The notes under the pieces: generated by a model
Told to the model about the DNA's origin: nothing
Databases searched by the model: none
The model's input: only the letters and a program-made list of their open reading frames with translations
Assembly (NCBI GenBank): GCA_035578175.1
Contig: JAQMRL010000001.1
Coordinates: 55,265,553-55,329,552 of the forward strand
Direction: 5' to 3'
DNA from: Catonia carolina
Lineage: Eukaryota > Arthropoda > Insecta > Hemiptera > Achilidae
DNA: 64,000 nucleotides
Made by a program: the position numbers and the translations under genes
Shown: in pieces, positions 22,512 to 32,110 of the stretch
How the letters are laid out: the number at the start of each line of letters is the position of its first letter
Position numbering within the stretch: position 1 is the first letter of the stretch

Positions 22512-22568
22512 GTAAGATTTTTATATTAGTTAAATAGACCTATTTATTAGGCATTAACAGATTCTAAA

Positions 22569-23121
22569 CGATTTCAAAAGATTGAACAATTTTTCCCAGT
22601 AAGAGGCCATAGTTACTTGCCTTGTGATAAAGATTTCTCTATAATAAAAAGCAAGATCTCTCTCTATCTTCGAAGGCAAGATTGATTATATACTGTTGAT
22701 CAGTTATCTGATTTAATTGTCAAGTAAAAGTGAAAAATTTGCTGTTATGCAGATCAATGTCAGATTTTTGGACTTTAAATCATGGTGGCACAAATTGTAC
22801 CAAAAAACTACAGTAACTGGGGAAGCTATACATAAACACAGGAATGAGAAAGTTTTCTTTGATATAAGCAGTTTCTTTCAATTTAAATTTGATCAAGACC
22901 GCCCTGGTGTATGCAAAACGCTGAGGTGCATTCGTGGTATAGTAGAACATTCATTTTTGATGGCTAAAACACCAAGAAATCGACTACGGCTTCCTGAAAA
23001 TATTTTATACGACAGAGGGGAGGCTGTGAAGAAATCAAAATTAGATGACATAAAAAATGCATGGAATATATACCACATGAGTGCAAAACATACTACGAAA
23101 ATATCATTTCAGCTATTCTGA
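22569..23121 (+). pseudogene. DUF7869-type protein, C-terminal region
   Basis: Begins RFQKIEQFFPVRGHSYLPCDKDFS, a signature block of the family (FPVRGHS.LPCD.DFG). It continues through YTVDQLSDLIV, FLDFKSWWHKLYQKT, FDISSFFQFKFDQDRPGVCKTLR, and KSKLDDIKNAWNIYH, matching the family's conserved C-terminus (DFK.WW, DI.K.W). Stops occur around 22,680-22,735; the last 134 codons are open. The usual final SWPTV-like motif is replaced after a frame change. It is the decayed remnant of a nuclear transposon-type protein; the exact biochemical role is unknown. Confidence 0.65.
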
Positions 23122-23125
23122 CGGA

Positions 23126-23541
23126 CGGTTATAATGATACTGATGATTAGAATATTGTCAATTCTAATATAATTTGGCACAATGTTTAATTTTTTTAATG
23201 TAAACAAGCTCGTATTTTTACGATTATATTTTAATATGTATAATAATATTGAATATTCTTGTACAGAATATGTTTTTGTGTTTGTTTTCACTGCAAGTAC
23301 CTCGTTTCATGTTAAAAGGGCCAATGTTAATAGATTTCTAGGTCTCTTAATTATTAATGTATGTAATTAAATTTTAATGTAACTCTATGATAACATTCAT
23401 TTTAAGGCAAAAAATCACTAAACTTTTGTAGCGAATCAAAAATTTATGCGCAGATAACATAAAAGAGTTTTTCATGATTTGCCGTAAATTTAGTTTTGCG
23501 CACTTGAGCCCTTTTAACACGAAGCTATTTTATTAAATTAA
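23126..23541. other. Right part of the DUF7869 unit, non-coding
   Basis: Downstream of the coding fossil; contains two of the TTAAAAGGGC-type repeats (23312 forward, 23508 reverse) and ends in AT-rich sequence next to repeat A copy 2. Confidence 0.5.
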
Positions 23542-24228
23542 TAAAATCTAATAGAACTGATGTACAGTTGACAAATTATTTAGGTCTTGCGAGTAAGGCG
23601 GCCTACGTTGACGGTGACGCGCGCGTGACGTCAAAGGCAGGTAAAATATCGGACCAATCAGAGTCTAGTATTCACAACCAATGAAAAATCTCCAAATCTA
23701 GCCAATCAGATGACTTCTTATGCGTTAATTTGATTGGATATTATTGTCCAATCAGAGAGCTTATTGTAATTCACTACGTCATCCGATATGAACCAATGAA
23801 ATCGTTTCATTTAGTGTTACGTCATTTGTCATAATGGACTTCCTGATTGGTCCGGAACTGTTCCTGCGCGTGACTTCGACTAACATTTTTACATAAGATC
23901 CGCCCATTGTCACCGCCCAGTTTAACGATACAGCCGACTATTACAGAATAACGTCTACTGAAATGCTATACGTTCAAGAATTAAAAAACACCTACCAAAA
24001 GCATTTTGAAATTGTTAGAGATCTTCCGGGTTCGCAATGATTATCGTATTATTTTATGTAACAGCAGTATATTGGCAGCTGCTTTTTACAGTATGAAATA
24101 AAAAAAGCCATGTGAAGGAAGCAAGAAAATAGATTGGGTTGTCACATACAAGCTTGCTCAATCTTAACAAATTATTTTGTCGGCAACCATGCAAACACTA
24201 CTATACGAACGTAACACATTGTGATTTT
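23542..24228 (+). repeat. ~700-bp direct repeat A, copy 2
   Basis: Same orientation as 20,131-20,845. The seven CCAAT boxes are all kept (23654, 23678, 23702, 23733 reverse, 23748, 23793, 23846 reverse), with the same 24-base spacing of the first three. The CRE TGACGTCA (23626) and half-sites at 23776 and 23819 are kept too. The terminal TGACGTA of copy 1 is changed to TGACTTC. Confidence 0.85.
23605..23880. promoter_or_regulatory. CCAAT/CRE cluster, copy 2
   Basis: Contains the conserved array described for copy 1, with one CRE-like site lost at 23871. It sits immediately downstream of the DUF7869 fossil. Confidence 0.55.
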
Positions 24229-24290
24229 TCTTAACACATTGTTTTTTCTTCTGCACTGCTTGTGTCTATACATTTGCTAAAATATATTAA
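24229..24290 (+). repeat. Segment B, copy 2, with a small AACACATTGT tandem
   Basis: Matches 21,976-22,026. The join to segment A contains AACACATTGT twice, which suggests a repair event at the deletion or insertion point. Confidence 0.6.
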
Positions 24291-25620
24291 AGAGGACGTT
24301 ATATTTTAAACATTCCTTGTTTATTGAGTCATAGTATGAAGTACTAGATGAGATGAGTTCACTGATGTGTCAAGGATGTCGGACCGTCATTATCAGTATT
24401 ACGACCATTTCGACTAGAATATTACAGGCGTTTTAATGCATCATTTAGTGTTGCGTTCCAAAATGACGAATATTTTAACTTTAAAAGTAGAAGTTTAGTC
24501 TTTTAAGAAATTATTGTAAATTTTAACTATTATAATTATTATTTTTCATTAATAATAAAATTACAAAATATAAAATTGTATTGAATTATTTTTGGGGACT
24601 TTTACGTTTGTCGTGAAATTAATTAATAAATTTCGTGAATAGGTCTAATGAAATGTTCCAAGACTATTCTAAAAAATGTACAGTAATATAAGGAGTTTTT
24701 TTAGTGCGAATAAGAGAAGCAAAGTGGTTTCAGTAGCTGGAGTTGAAGGATTTATTACGTTAAAAGATAATGAAATTTGAGTTCTGATGAGTAAAGTTCA
24801 ACTTTAATTAATTGCTGAAGGGGAAAAGGGAAAGCGCTTGAACGTTACGTATTGTATTGAATCAAATATCTTGGTAATTATATATTATGCATATGCCGAC
24901 ATACAAAAAAGTTTCTTCCTAAAAATTTAATACTGTATTTTTATTTCTCGATTTTAATTAAATTTTACGTAACCCAGTTAATCGTATTAGCTAATAATTC
25001 ACGAGTTGTTTTCATTTGAGATATAGACTTCAGAGAGACGATTATAAATTTAAGCTTAATGATTTGTAATTTTTTGTCATTAGAACATTTATAAAAATTA
25101 ACTTTATTGATTAATTACGTTGACCATAAAAGATAAATTTTCAACATATGTTTTACTGGTGTAAAGAATTCATTTCTCGGCGCTAACAAGGTACCTCTTA
25201 TAATATGAGTTTGTTCTACAATAACATGCGTAGATAAAGTGTTAAGACGAAAATAAATTTAACAAAAGATGAAAGAGAGCAGGTTTATTTGTAGTCCCTT
25301 TTGCTATTATTGCCTACAAAACAAATATTTTTAATTTTTTCCAAATATAATTTGTTTAGTAAATTTTTATTTCTTGTCCCAGCAATAACAATAATAAACA
25401 AAATAATAGATAAATTTAGGCAGCAGATCCTTGCATCTGGCCTTATCAGAATTGTTGAATTTCATTAAGATTTTTTAAAAAATACTTACAAAAGTTAGTT
25501 ATCATGTCTACGCTCACTGCTATAGTTCAAAATTTTAAAACGGTTAAACTTTTAAGGTTCAGAAATATATATATTTCAGTTCACTTGCCAAGCAAAATAT
25601 TTTTGCTATTAAATTTGTTG
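24291..25620. other. AT-rich non-coding DNA
   Basis: No gene, RNA or transposon end seen on either strand. Confidence 0.5.
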
Positions 25621-25621
25621 T

Positions 25622-25796
25622 GGCCGCCTCGGTAGCGTAGAGGTTAGCGTAATACTCTGCAAAGCAAAGTTCCTGGGTTTGATCTCCGGCTAGGGTCTGA
25701 AAAATTATTAGTCTACATTCAAACCCACCGTTCCTTAACCTAACGTAGTCACTAATGACCAAGATATTGATGCGATTTTAAATAAACTAAAAAAAA
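25622..25796 (+). mobile_element. tRNA-derived SINE, GGCCGCCTCGG family, copy 1
   Basis: The head has A box TAGCGTAGAGGTTAGCG and B-box-like GGGTTTGATCTCC. The body includes AAAAATTATTAGTC and CAAACCCACCGTTCCTTAAC. The tail has GTAGTCACTAATGACC, TTGATGCGA, then TTAAATAAAC and A-rich sequence. The same order is found at 58.9-59.06 kb (reverse) and, more diverged, at 28.7 and 50.5 kb. Confidence 0.82.
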
Positions 25797-25831
25797 TGTG
25801 AACTCTATTATTTTAAAACTTTTTGTAAATA

Positions 25832-26622
25832 TGAGGGCGTATTGAAAAGTAATGCATCCATCGCTAATAGCACTATTATAATGATGGGGCAGACAGTCTC
25901 AAAAGTAGTTAGTACTGGAACTCTTTGTAAAAAAATCACCGTAGCGGTGATTATAGCTACAACTGGTTCGCCACAACCGAAAAAATTCAAAACAATTCCA
26001 TCTGCAGGGAAAGTCAGGATTACCGATTTCTAGGATATTGATGGTATCGTCCATATGGAGTTTTTGGAACGTGGCTCTACTGTCAACTCCGAACAATATT
26101 ACCCTATTAAATCTAAAACGACGGCTGCGTAGGGTTCGTCCAGACAAAGAGCCAATTCCGCATCATGCAACACTCGTCCTCACACAAGTCTGAAAACGCA
26201 TACAGCAATAAAGAAGCTTTGGTTTCAAGACGTTTTACTTCATCTACTTTATAGCCAAGATCTTGCGCTCTTTGAGTTTTTCCTCTTTCTGAAGCGTAAG
26301 GAATATCTCAATGCCATGTGCTTCTCTTCGAATGCAGAGGTGAGGAAATGGTGCCGTACGAAAAGTTCAGAATCTTCCGTGACGGATTTTTCCAAAGCTT
26401 AGTAAATGTCTACGTCCACAAAAATAAATAAATGAAAATGTAAATGTCATGTATAGGTAGGTTGGCGTAAATGTGTTGCTGTTAACGGCGATTATGTGGA
26501 AAAGTGATTATATCGGTGGGTAAAGGTCAGCTTAATCTAGCATTTCACATTATGATGTAAACAATATATCCATTACTAATAAAGTAATAGCGATGGAGGC
26601 ATTACTTTTCAATACACCCTCG
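25832..26622 (+). mobile_element. Decayed mariner with recognisable terminal inverted repeats
   Basis: 791 bp between TA dinucleotides (25830-25831 and 26623-26624). The left end TGAGGGCGTATTGAAAAG and the inverted right end CGAGGGTGTATTGAAAAG pair closely over about 35 bp. The plus-strand interior is a ruined mariner transposase with KKFKT.PSA, FLERGSTVNSEQYY and NTRPHTSLKT, then a degenerate YSQDLALFEFFLF block where the catalytic Asp is altered. The N-terminal half is missing. The ends resemble those of the intact mariner at 30.3 kb, so they are relatives. Confidence 0.85.
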
Positions 26623-26624
26623 TA

Positions 26625-28139
26625 TCTTATTTAGTTATTATTAATTTAGTTCGTGGATCTTATAAGCTTTAAAAGGGAAGTACTCAAGGTATTTGCTGTT
26701 TGTGCACATGTTCTGTTATTTCCCACTACTTAACCAATAAATTCTTGACAGACAAAAGTCGTTCAAACTCCTAGCCTGTCATATATTAATAGATTCAACA
26801 GTTTAATTTAAAGTTAAGATCAAGGTTTCTATCGTTGTACTACTTTTCTATAGGTGATTCACTTCTACACCAACTCTGCGTCAAGTAAATGAGTAGGTTG
26901 AAAGCGAGTCTATAGTGTTGTCACATGATGAGCCCGTGAGCGTAGGACCACCTACTCCTCTATTCAACTATCACTTCTCCCATTCCAATTCTTCCAAGCT
27001 AACTTTCGTTTACTGTTTTGAAAGAACCAGTAAAAATATTAAAGTAAATACTAGTGTTACATACTTAACTTCCTTAAAATATTTCACTTAAGAAACTATG
27101 AATAAAACTGGTTCTTAATGACTGAAATATTGTAAATCCAAAGAAACATAGACATCTGCTCCAGTCTTATTACGTGAAATACTAAGTGCAATATGACTGC
27201 CATTGACACAGCATGCGCAGCACAACGCGCATTCCCTTAATCATCCGATATCTGCTTCTCCCACTCCAACGCTTCCAAGTTAACTTTCGTTACTGTTTTA
27301 AAAGATTAAGTTAAATTAATAAAGTAAATATCTTTGTTATATACAATTAACTTCCTTAAAATATTTCACACTGTGCTTGAAGTCACAACAGATTAAGAGA
27401 CTTAATCTGTTAGTTTATGGCAATGAATAAAGTATAAAAATATCGTTTCGTAAAGTAGTTAAGTGTTGTTTTATTAGTGTCGGCGTCTGACTACGAAGAA
27501 AGACTGTAAACATTAGTTAATCGTATACGCAATAAAGAAACATAAATTTCAGAAAAGTTAAATCTTACCTGTATTTGTTATCAGCGTTGCGCCTAACATT
27601 TAGAACTAATATATGTACAAAAAAATATATAGACTGACTTCTTTGCAAAGATTGTTTTTATTTTAGTGATTTATCCTGTTCACAAGAATAAATATTTCTG
27701 TTTAATATGATTAATTCGTAGTAAGTTTAGCAATTCAACTGTCGTAGAATCTCTTGATGAAACGAACGTAAATAATTGAAGTAACAGATGCTGCGCCATA
27801 AAGCAATTTGTATCTCATCAAATTAGGTATATTATCCGAGTTAACATTAATCACCAAATCCAATTTCACAAGAGAATTAGTTCACACCATGTGGGAATGA
27901 TTGTGGCAAGTACCTCCTAAGTCGAAACACATATTATCGTGTGTAATTACATATCTCACTTTTGCAATTGCTGAGTACTTTAACGTAATATTTGAACATT
28001 TTCATTGCGTTACTTGTCCAAATTTGTTTGCTACTTAGATACTTTGATGTCTGCTGATAATCAAGTGATAAAAAGTAAACAAATCCATCAGATACAGACA
28101 TCTGTTTATTAATTACACTCTCTGAATAAGGAGTAAATT
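26625..28139. other. Non-coding DNA with a duplicated ~125-bp segment
   Basis: No gene seen. Contains the repeat pair listed separately (26,967-27,092 and 27,246-27,370). The rest is AT-rich. Confidence 0.5.
26967..27370 (+). repeat. Local direct duplication, two ~125-bp copies
   Basis: 26,967-27,092 and 27,246-27,370 share, in order, CTTCTCCCA, TCCAA..CTTCCAAG, TAACTTTCGTT, TACTGTTTT, AATAAAGTAAAT and AACTTCCTTAAAATATTTCAC. The copies are diverged and 279 bases apart. Possibly an old tandem unit or a repeat fragment. Confidence 0.65.
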
Positions 28140-28722
28140 ATGGATATAACTCTGTCTAAAGCAAATGATAAAAGATTTTTGTGTTGGCATTCAAAAATTA
28201 TTACTGACAATATGGTTTCGGAGCAAGTTAAGAATTTTAAATACCATAGTTAAAATATCAGTTACTAGTATGATAAAGCCACTGAAGTCAAATTTAATGA
28301 ATTCGAATCAATGAGCAACATCTTTCGTACTTTGAAAGGCAAAAATTTTAAAAAACCGCGCAAATAAAAGTATATAATATCATGGTAATGCCAACTATCG
28401 TGTATGTTTTTGAGTGATGGATAATGAGGAGTAGTTATAACTATTATTCAGAGTTCAGAGGTGAGATTTTTGAGTTGTAAAAGAGTGAAGTTCGAGCGAT
28501 AAATTAAGAATCACCAAGTTAAGAAATAATTGAATACAAAAGTGGTTTTCCTACATTAAGCATACGGCAAAGAGCCGTCTACCAAGAATTACTGAAGAAT
28601 ATCAGCCTCTATGATGGAGATGATTGAAACGACCACAAAGAAAATGGGGAGTTTCTTGAAATTGAAACAGGCTTTTGCATATTCCTTGCTAGGAGAAAAT
28701 AATGAAGATAAAGAAGAAGAGC
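28140..28722 (+). pseudogene. LINE C-terminal fragment, GRPRKRW family, copy 2
   Basis: The plus strand encodes, across frames, KIITDNMVSEQVKNFKYH, a degenerate ISY.YDKATEVKFNEF, IFRTLKGK, SEVRFLSCKR, and a C-terminal block ending near RPQRKWG. It finishes with CTTGCTAGGAG and an AAAGAAGAAGAG tail. The order matches the 19.4 and 54.7 kb copies. Many stops; ancient. Confidence 0.65.
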
Positions 28723-28739
28723 ATTTTTTTAAAAATCTG

Positions 28740-28917
28740 ATTACCTCCGTATTGCAATGGTTAGTGTGCTAGGTTGAATAACAGAAGGTCCCGGGTTTGA
28801 TACCTGGCTAGAGTTTCAACAACTATTACGCGTTACAACCCACCGTTTCTTATCAAAATTAGTCGCTAACGATCAAGCTGTTAATGTCACTTACATGAAC
28901 TAAAAACAAAAAAAAAC
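28740..28917 (+). mobile_element. tRNA-derived SINE, GGCCGCCTCGG-like family, diverged copy
   Basis: Head with an A-box-like TTGCAATGGTTAGTGTG, B-box-like GGGTTTGATACC, body CAACCCACCGTTTCTTATC and tail AGTCGCTAACGATCAAGC leading to an A-rich end. It starts right after the LINE fossil tail, so that tail may have been the insertion target. Confidence 0.7.
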
Positions 28918-30305
28918 AGCACAAATCTCGAAGAATTATCCACTAGGTATTGTTTTCTTGTTAATGTTGTATTAAAAAAAACATTTATTTGTTTTTAATG
29001 TATTTGACAAACATTATTGGTTGAAAAAGTATTGACGATTAAAACTACAACTACTTCGTAATCTTATTTAAAATACTTAAGAGATATTGAAATTTAATTC
29101 GTACTGGGGTATTTTCCTAATACTATATTGTGGACATTATACACACTAAATTGTGTTAGAGCAAGCATTTGATATGTTGAAGCGATATTTTTTTAAAACA
29201 CAATAAATTACGAAGAAGACAATATTAAAACAAGATTTCCTCAAATAAAAAAGTAGACCTGAAATGGAGTATTGATCGAAATTCTTACATCGATCTACAA
29301 AAAAGTACTTTCTCATGTAGAAATCCTACTACACACTAGTTATCTATTTTAATCAAATTCTTTGAGAACTTCCGCAGAGTTATATATTTCAACTAAGAAA
29401 ATTCTCTGAGACACCATTAACAAAATTAATGGTATCTACTTTTATAAATTTAAATAAGTAGTAGAAATAGTTGAAGAAAAAAATAAAAAATATTTAAAAG
29501 AGATTTTTTTGATTTTTGAAGCGAATAAGATAATAAAACTAATCATGATTTTAAAATTTAGGATTGGCTAAACTTGAACTTTAATAATAAACATCATGGT
29601 AAATATAAATCATTTACTTTTTAACATTTGAAGACAAGATTATTTCACCTAATTTAGTTTATTTTTTCCTTTCCTAAGGTCCAGATACATTTGTCAGTGT
29701 CTGTTTTACTCTGCTTCTGATTAGATCTAAACCTTTAAATTTCTATTTAAGAATAGTCTAACGAAATTTTTTTAGTTAATCTACTCTGATGGAAATGTTT
29801 AGTCGCTGATTTAAAACAAATTAAATCAGACTAGAAGTTTTAAAGGGATTTTATGGAAGAACAGTGGGGAAGGGAGAAGACTGTTGTCCCCTTGAATTGT
29901 TATAGGTTGAGACAGTTGAATACTCTCTTAACTGACAGCACTACGAAAGGAGGATGGGTGGACAAATTCTACAACCGACTTCAACTAACCTAAAGGAGGG
30001 GAAGTTAGAAGATGCATTTCCTCTTTGACTTGGCTTAAATTCGCAATCTTGTTACTTCTGTTCCAGACAGATTATATTCTGGCCATGAAATGTAACGAAA
30101 TAGGCAAGACGTTTTCATAATTCATTAATATACTTAAATTATTTTTTAAATTAATTAGAAATTAAATCGTGTTAAATACAATTCATTTACTTTTTAACAT
30201 TTGGAGTCAAGATCACCTGAACCGAGTTTCAATTTGGCTGAAAAAATGGATTGTAATGGTTAACACGAAAAAATTCATCCAGGTTACACTTTCACTTCAA
30301 CTTTG
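28918..30305. other. AT-rich non-coding DNA
   Basis: A 30-base segment CATTTACTTTTTAACATTTG plus AAGAT context occurs at about 29,608-29,640 and again at about 30,183-30,212, a small unclassified repeat. A purine-rich, GC-raised patch lies around 29,850-30,010. No gene was found. Confidence 0.45.
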
Positions 30306-30307
30306 TA

Positions 30308-30350
30308 CGAGGGTAGGCTGATAAGTAATGCACACATGCTTGTAGAAGAC
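30308..30350 (+). repeat. Mariner terminal inverted repeat, left (3' side of transposase)
   Basis: Begins CGAGGGTAGGCTGATAAG directly after the TA target. Exact reverse complement of 31613-31655. Confidence 0.95.
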
Positions 30351-30422
30351 GAACAAAAAGAAATAGCAAGATGGGGTAAATAACAAATTAAAGTACAAAT
30401 CTTAACCTACCAAATTATCTAT

Positions 30423-31475
30423 TTATTTTTCAATATAGTCACCGTTAAGCATTACACATTTCTCCCAACGTTTAACAAGTTTTTTCATTCCGTCACTGAA
30501 AAATTCTTCCGACTTTCCTCGAACCCAGGACGCAATAGCTGCCTTCACCTCATTGTCCGAGCTGTAATGATTACCCTTAAGGTCTCTCTTCAGTAGAGGA
30601 AAAAAATAAAAATCGCAAGGCGCAAGGTCGGGAGAATACGGAGGGTGTAAAATTGGTTGAAACTTCAGGTTTCTCAGAGCCTCTCCAGTTGCACGCGAAG
30701 TGTGTGGACGAGCATTGTCGTGTTGCAAAATTATTGGCGCCAGGTTGCCTCTAACACGACAAACTCGACGTCGGAGGTGTTTCAGAGTCTGTATATACTG
30801 AGCAGAATTTACTGTTGCCCCTCGTTCCAGATAATCAGTCACATAAACTCGGCGAGCATCCCAAAACACAGTCAAAAGAATTTTTTTTGCGGACGGTTGT
30901 GTTTTGAACTTTTTCACAACAGGAGAATGTGGATGACGATATTCAGCGCTCTGCCTTTTTTCTTCGGGATCGTAATGATGAACCCATGACTCGTCCCCCG
31001 TCACAATATGCAAAAGAAAGTCGTCTCCTTCGTCACGGTAGCGCTTCAAAAGTTGTTCACAGCATTCCAATCGACGCTGTTTATTCTCGTCTGTCAGACG
31101 GCGTGGTACCCATCGTGCACAGATTTTACGGTATCCCAATTGTTCAATAATGAAGCCAACACGTTCCTTAGATATTCCAATTTGGTTTGCGATACGCTGT
31201 TGAGTGATTCGCCGGTCATTTTGAATCAAATCATCGATGAGTTTGCGACGATTATCGTCTGAGGCAGTGATTGGTCGTCCACTGCGTGTTTTGTCAACAA
31301 TTAAGGCTTTTCCAGGTTGGCAATCACGAAATTTTATTACCCAACGATTCACAGTAGACCTATCAACAGTATCGTCACAATAAACAGCCTTTAAACGACG
31401 ATAAATCTCACTAGGATTCACTTTCTCAGCAGTTAAAAATTCGATAACAGCGCGTTGTTTAATTCTCGTTGACAT
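30423..31475 (-). CDS. Mariner transposase, full length
   Basis: A 350-aa protein from the ATG at 31473-31475, the usual mariner length. The frame is open further upstream, with alternative ATGs giving 357 or 384 aa, but the extra residues are not mariner-like. Residues 1-125 form the paired helix-turn-helix DNA-binding region with an SGRP linker (65-68), then WVPRRL (122-127). The catalytic triad is D161 (GDESWVHH), D253 (QHDNARPH) and D288 (YSPDLAPCDFY), with 34 residues between the last two, the DD34D signature. It acts in the nucleus, binding the 43-bp ends and cutting at TA. No stops or frameshifts. Relatives in the window are all broken. It may share a source with the 25.8 kb remnant, judged by similar ends. 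Confidence 0.93.
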   Translation of the reverse strand: MSTRIKQRAVIEFLTAEKVNPSEIYRRLKAVYCDDTVDRSTVNRWVIKFRDCQPGKALIVDKTRSGRPITASDDNRRKLIDDLIQNDRRITQQRIANQIGISKERVGFIIEQLGYRKICARWVPRRLTDENKQRRLECCEQLLKRYRDEGDDFLLHIVTGDESWVHHYDPEEKRQSAEYRHPHSPVVKKFKTQPSAKKILLTVFWDARRVYVTDYLERGATVNSAQYIQTLKHLRRRVCRVRGNLAPIILQHDNARPHTSRATGEALRNLKFQPILHPPYSPDLAPCDFYFFPLLKRDLKGNHYSSDNEVKAAIASWVRGKSEEFFSDGMKKLVKRWEKCVMLNGDYIEK

Positions 31476-31612
31476 AGCACCAGAACACGACGCCATACTT
31501 CCACTACTCAAAACAAACTGAATGAAAGCAACGCCTTCAAACTGCGCAGGCTTGTAGAGGAGAAATAGTACTTCCACATGCCACCAGGCGCGCTACTGAA
31601 GTTTATTTAGTT

Positions 31613-31655
31613 GTCTTCTACAAGCATGTGTGCATTACTTATCAGCCTACCCTCG
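31613..31655 (-). repeat. Mariner terminal inverted repeat, right (5' side)
   Basis: Exact inverted copy of 30308-30350, ending CCCTCG before the TA duplication. Confidence 0.95.
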
Positions 31656-31659
31656 TACA

Positions 31660-32110
31660 TATCTCTCTCTTCGTTTGAGTAATGCAAATATTTCTCAAAA
31701 CGACAAAGTAAAGACCTCTACAAAAACAAATCTCTACATTTACAAAGTAAAATGTAGTAGTTCAAAATCTATGGGTGAATAAACGACTGACATGGAACAA
31801 TAACGTAAAATTTTAATGTTTGTGACTAAATGATCGTCTTAAAATTTTATATCCTTTATTATCAATCGAAATAAAGTTTACAGAAGAACAATAATTTATA
31901 GTACTATATTGAAACCTATTTGCCAGTACGGAATCTGTCTCTTCGATCTAACTACAAGAAGTAATAATTTCAAAATTCAGGCTTTCCCTTTTAAATTCTT
32001 GAGAAAAGTTACTAATGCTATTTTCTATGTTTCAAATTTACCGTTTCATAATGATTTAAACGTATCCTTTGTAAATAAAGTTGCACAATCATGTAGTTAA
32101 AATTTCATAA
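31660..32110 (+). pseudogene. Jockey-like LINE C-terminal fragment
   Basis: The plus strand shows a degenerate RLTW-like block near 31,770, then the open stretch LKPICQYGICLFD, FKIQAFPFKFLRKVTNAIFYVSN and FHNDLNVSFVNKV. This aligns with the Jockey post-RT block (LKPIWTYG.QLWG, LQRFQSK.LR.I..APWYVSN..IH.DL), as seen complete in the 47.6 kb LINE. It begins a few bases beyond the mariner, which may have inserted at its edge. Confidence 0.72.

Larger units (their letters stand above)
22030..23525 (+). mobile_element. Internally deleted transposon-like unit with a DUF7869-type gene
   Basis: The unit carries remains of a protein family that is widespread in arthropod genomes as repetitive, transposon-like genes (I recognise it as DUF7869-type). 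The decamer TTAAAAGGGC or its complement occurs at 22039, 22187, 22214 (reverse), 23312 and 23508 (reverse), plus a variant at 22122. The copies cluster at the two ends and leave the coding part between them. That pattern is typical of subterminal transposase-binding repeats of DNA transposons. Exact ends and target-site duplication could not be fixed. The right end abuts repeat A copy 2. Confidence 0.6.
30308..31655 (-). mobile_element. Apparently intact mariner (DD34D) transposon
   Basis: A 1,348-bp element between TA dinucleotides (30306-30307 and 31656-31657). Its terminal inverted repeats are 43 bp long (30308-30350 and 31613-31655) and identical, and the sequence diverges immediately inside them. 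A single uninterrupted minus-strand transposase frame fills the interior with short untranslated ends. Mariners move by cut-and-paste into TA. Perfect ends plus an open frame of the usual length indicate a recent insertion that could still be active; expression cannot be judged here. Confidence 0.95.

Noticed and set aside
22512..22560. Genuine intron in the DUF7869 fossil
   Set aside because: GTAAGA and an AG-ending 49-base stretch exist, but joining them does not keep the reading frame and the whole central domain is missing, so deletion explains it better.
20131..24228. LTR retrotransposon
   Set aside because: Direct repeats are present, but there are no TG..CA ends, primer-binding site, polypurine tract, gag or integrase; the interior fossil is of a DUF7869-type gene.
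30423..31577. 384-aa start for the intact mariner transposase
   Set aside because: The first 34 residues do not look like mariner; the ATG at 31473-31475 gives the usual 350 aa.
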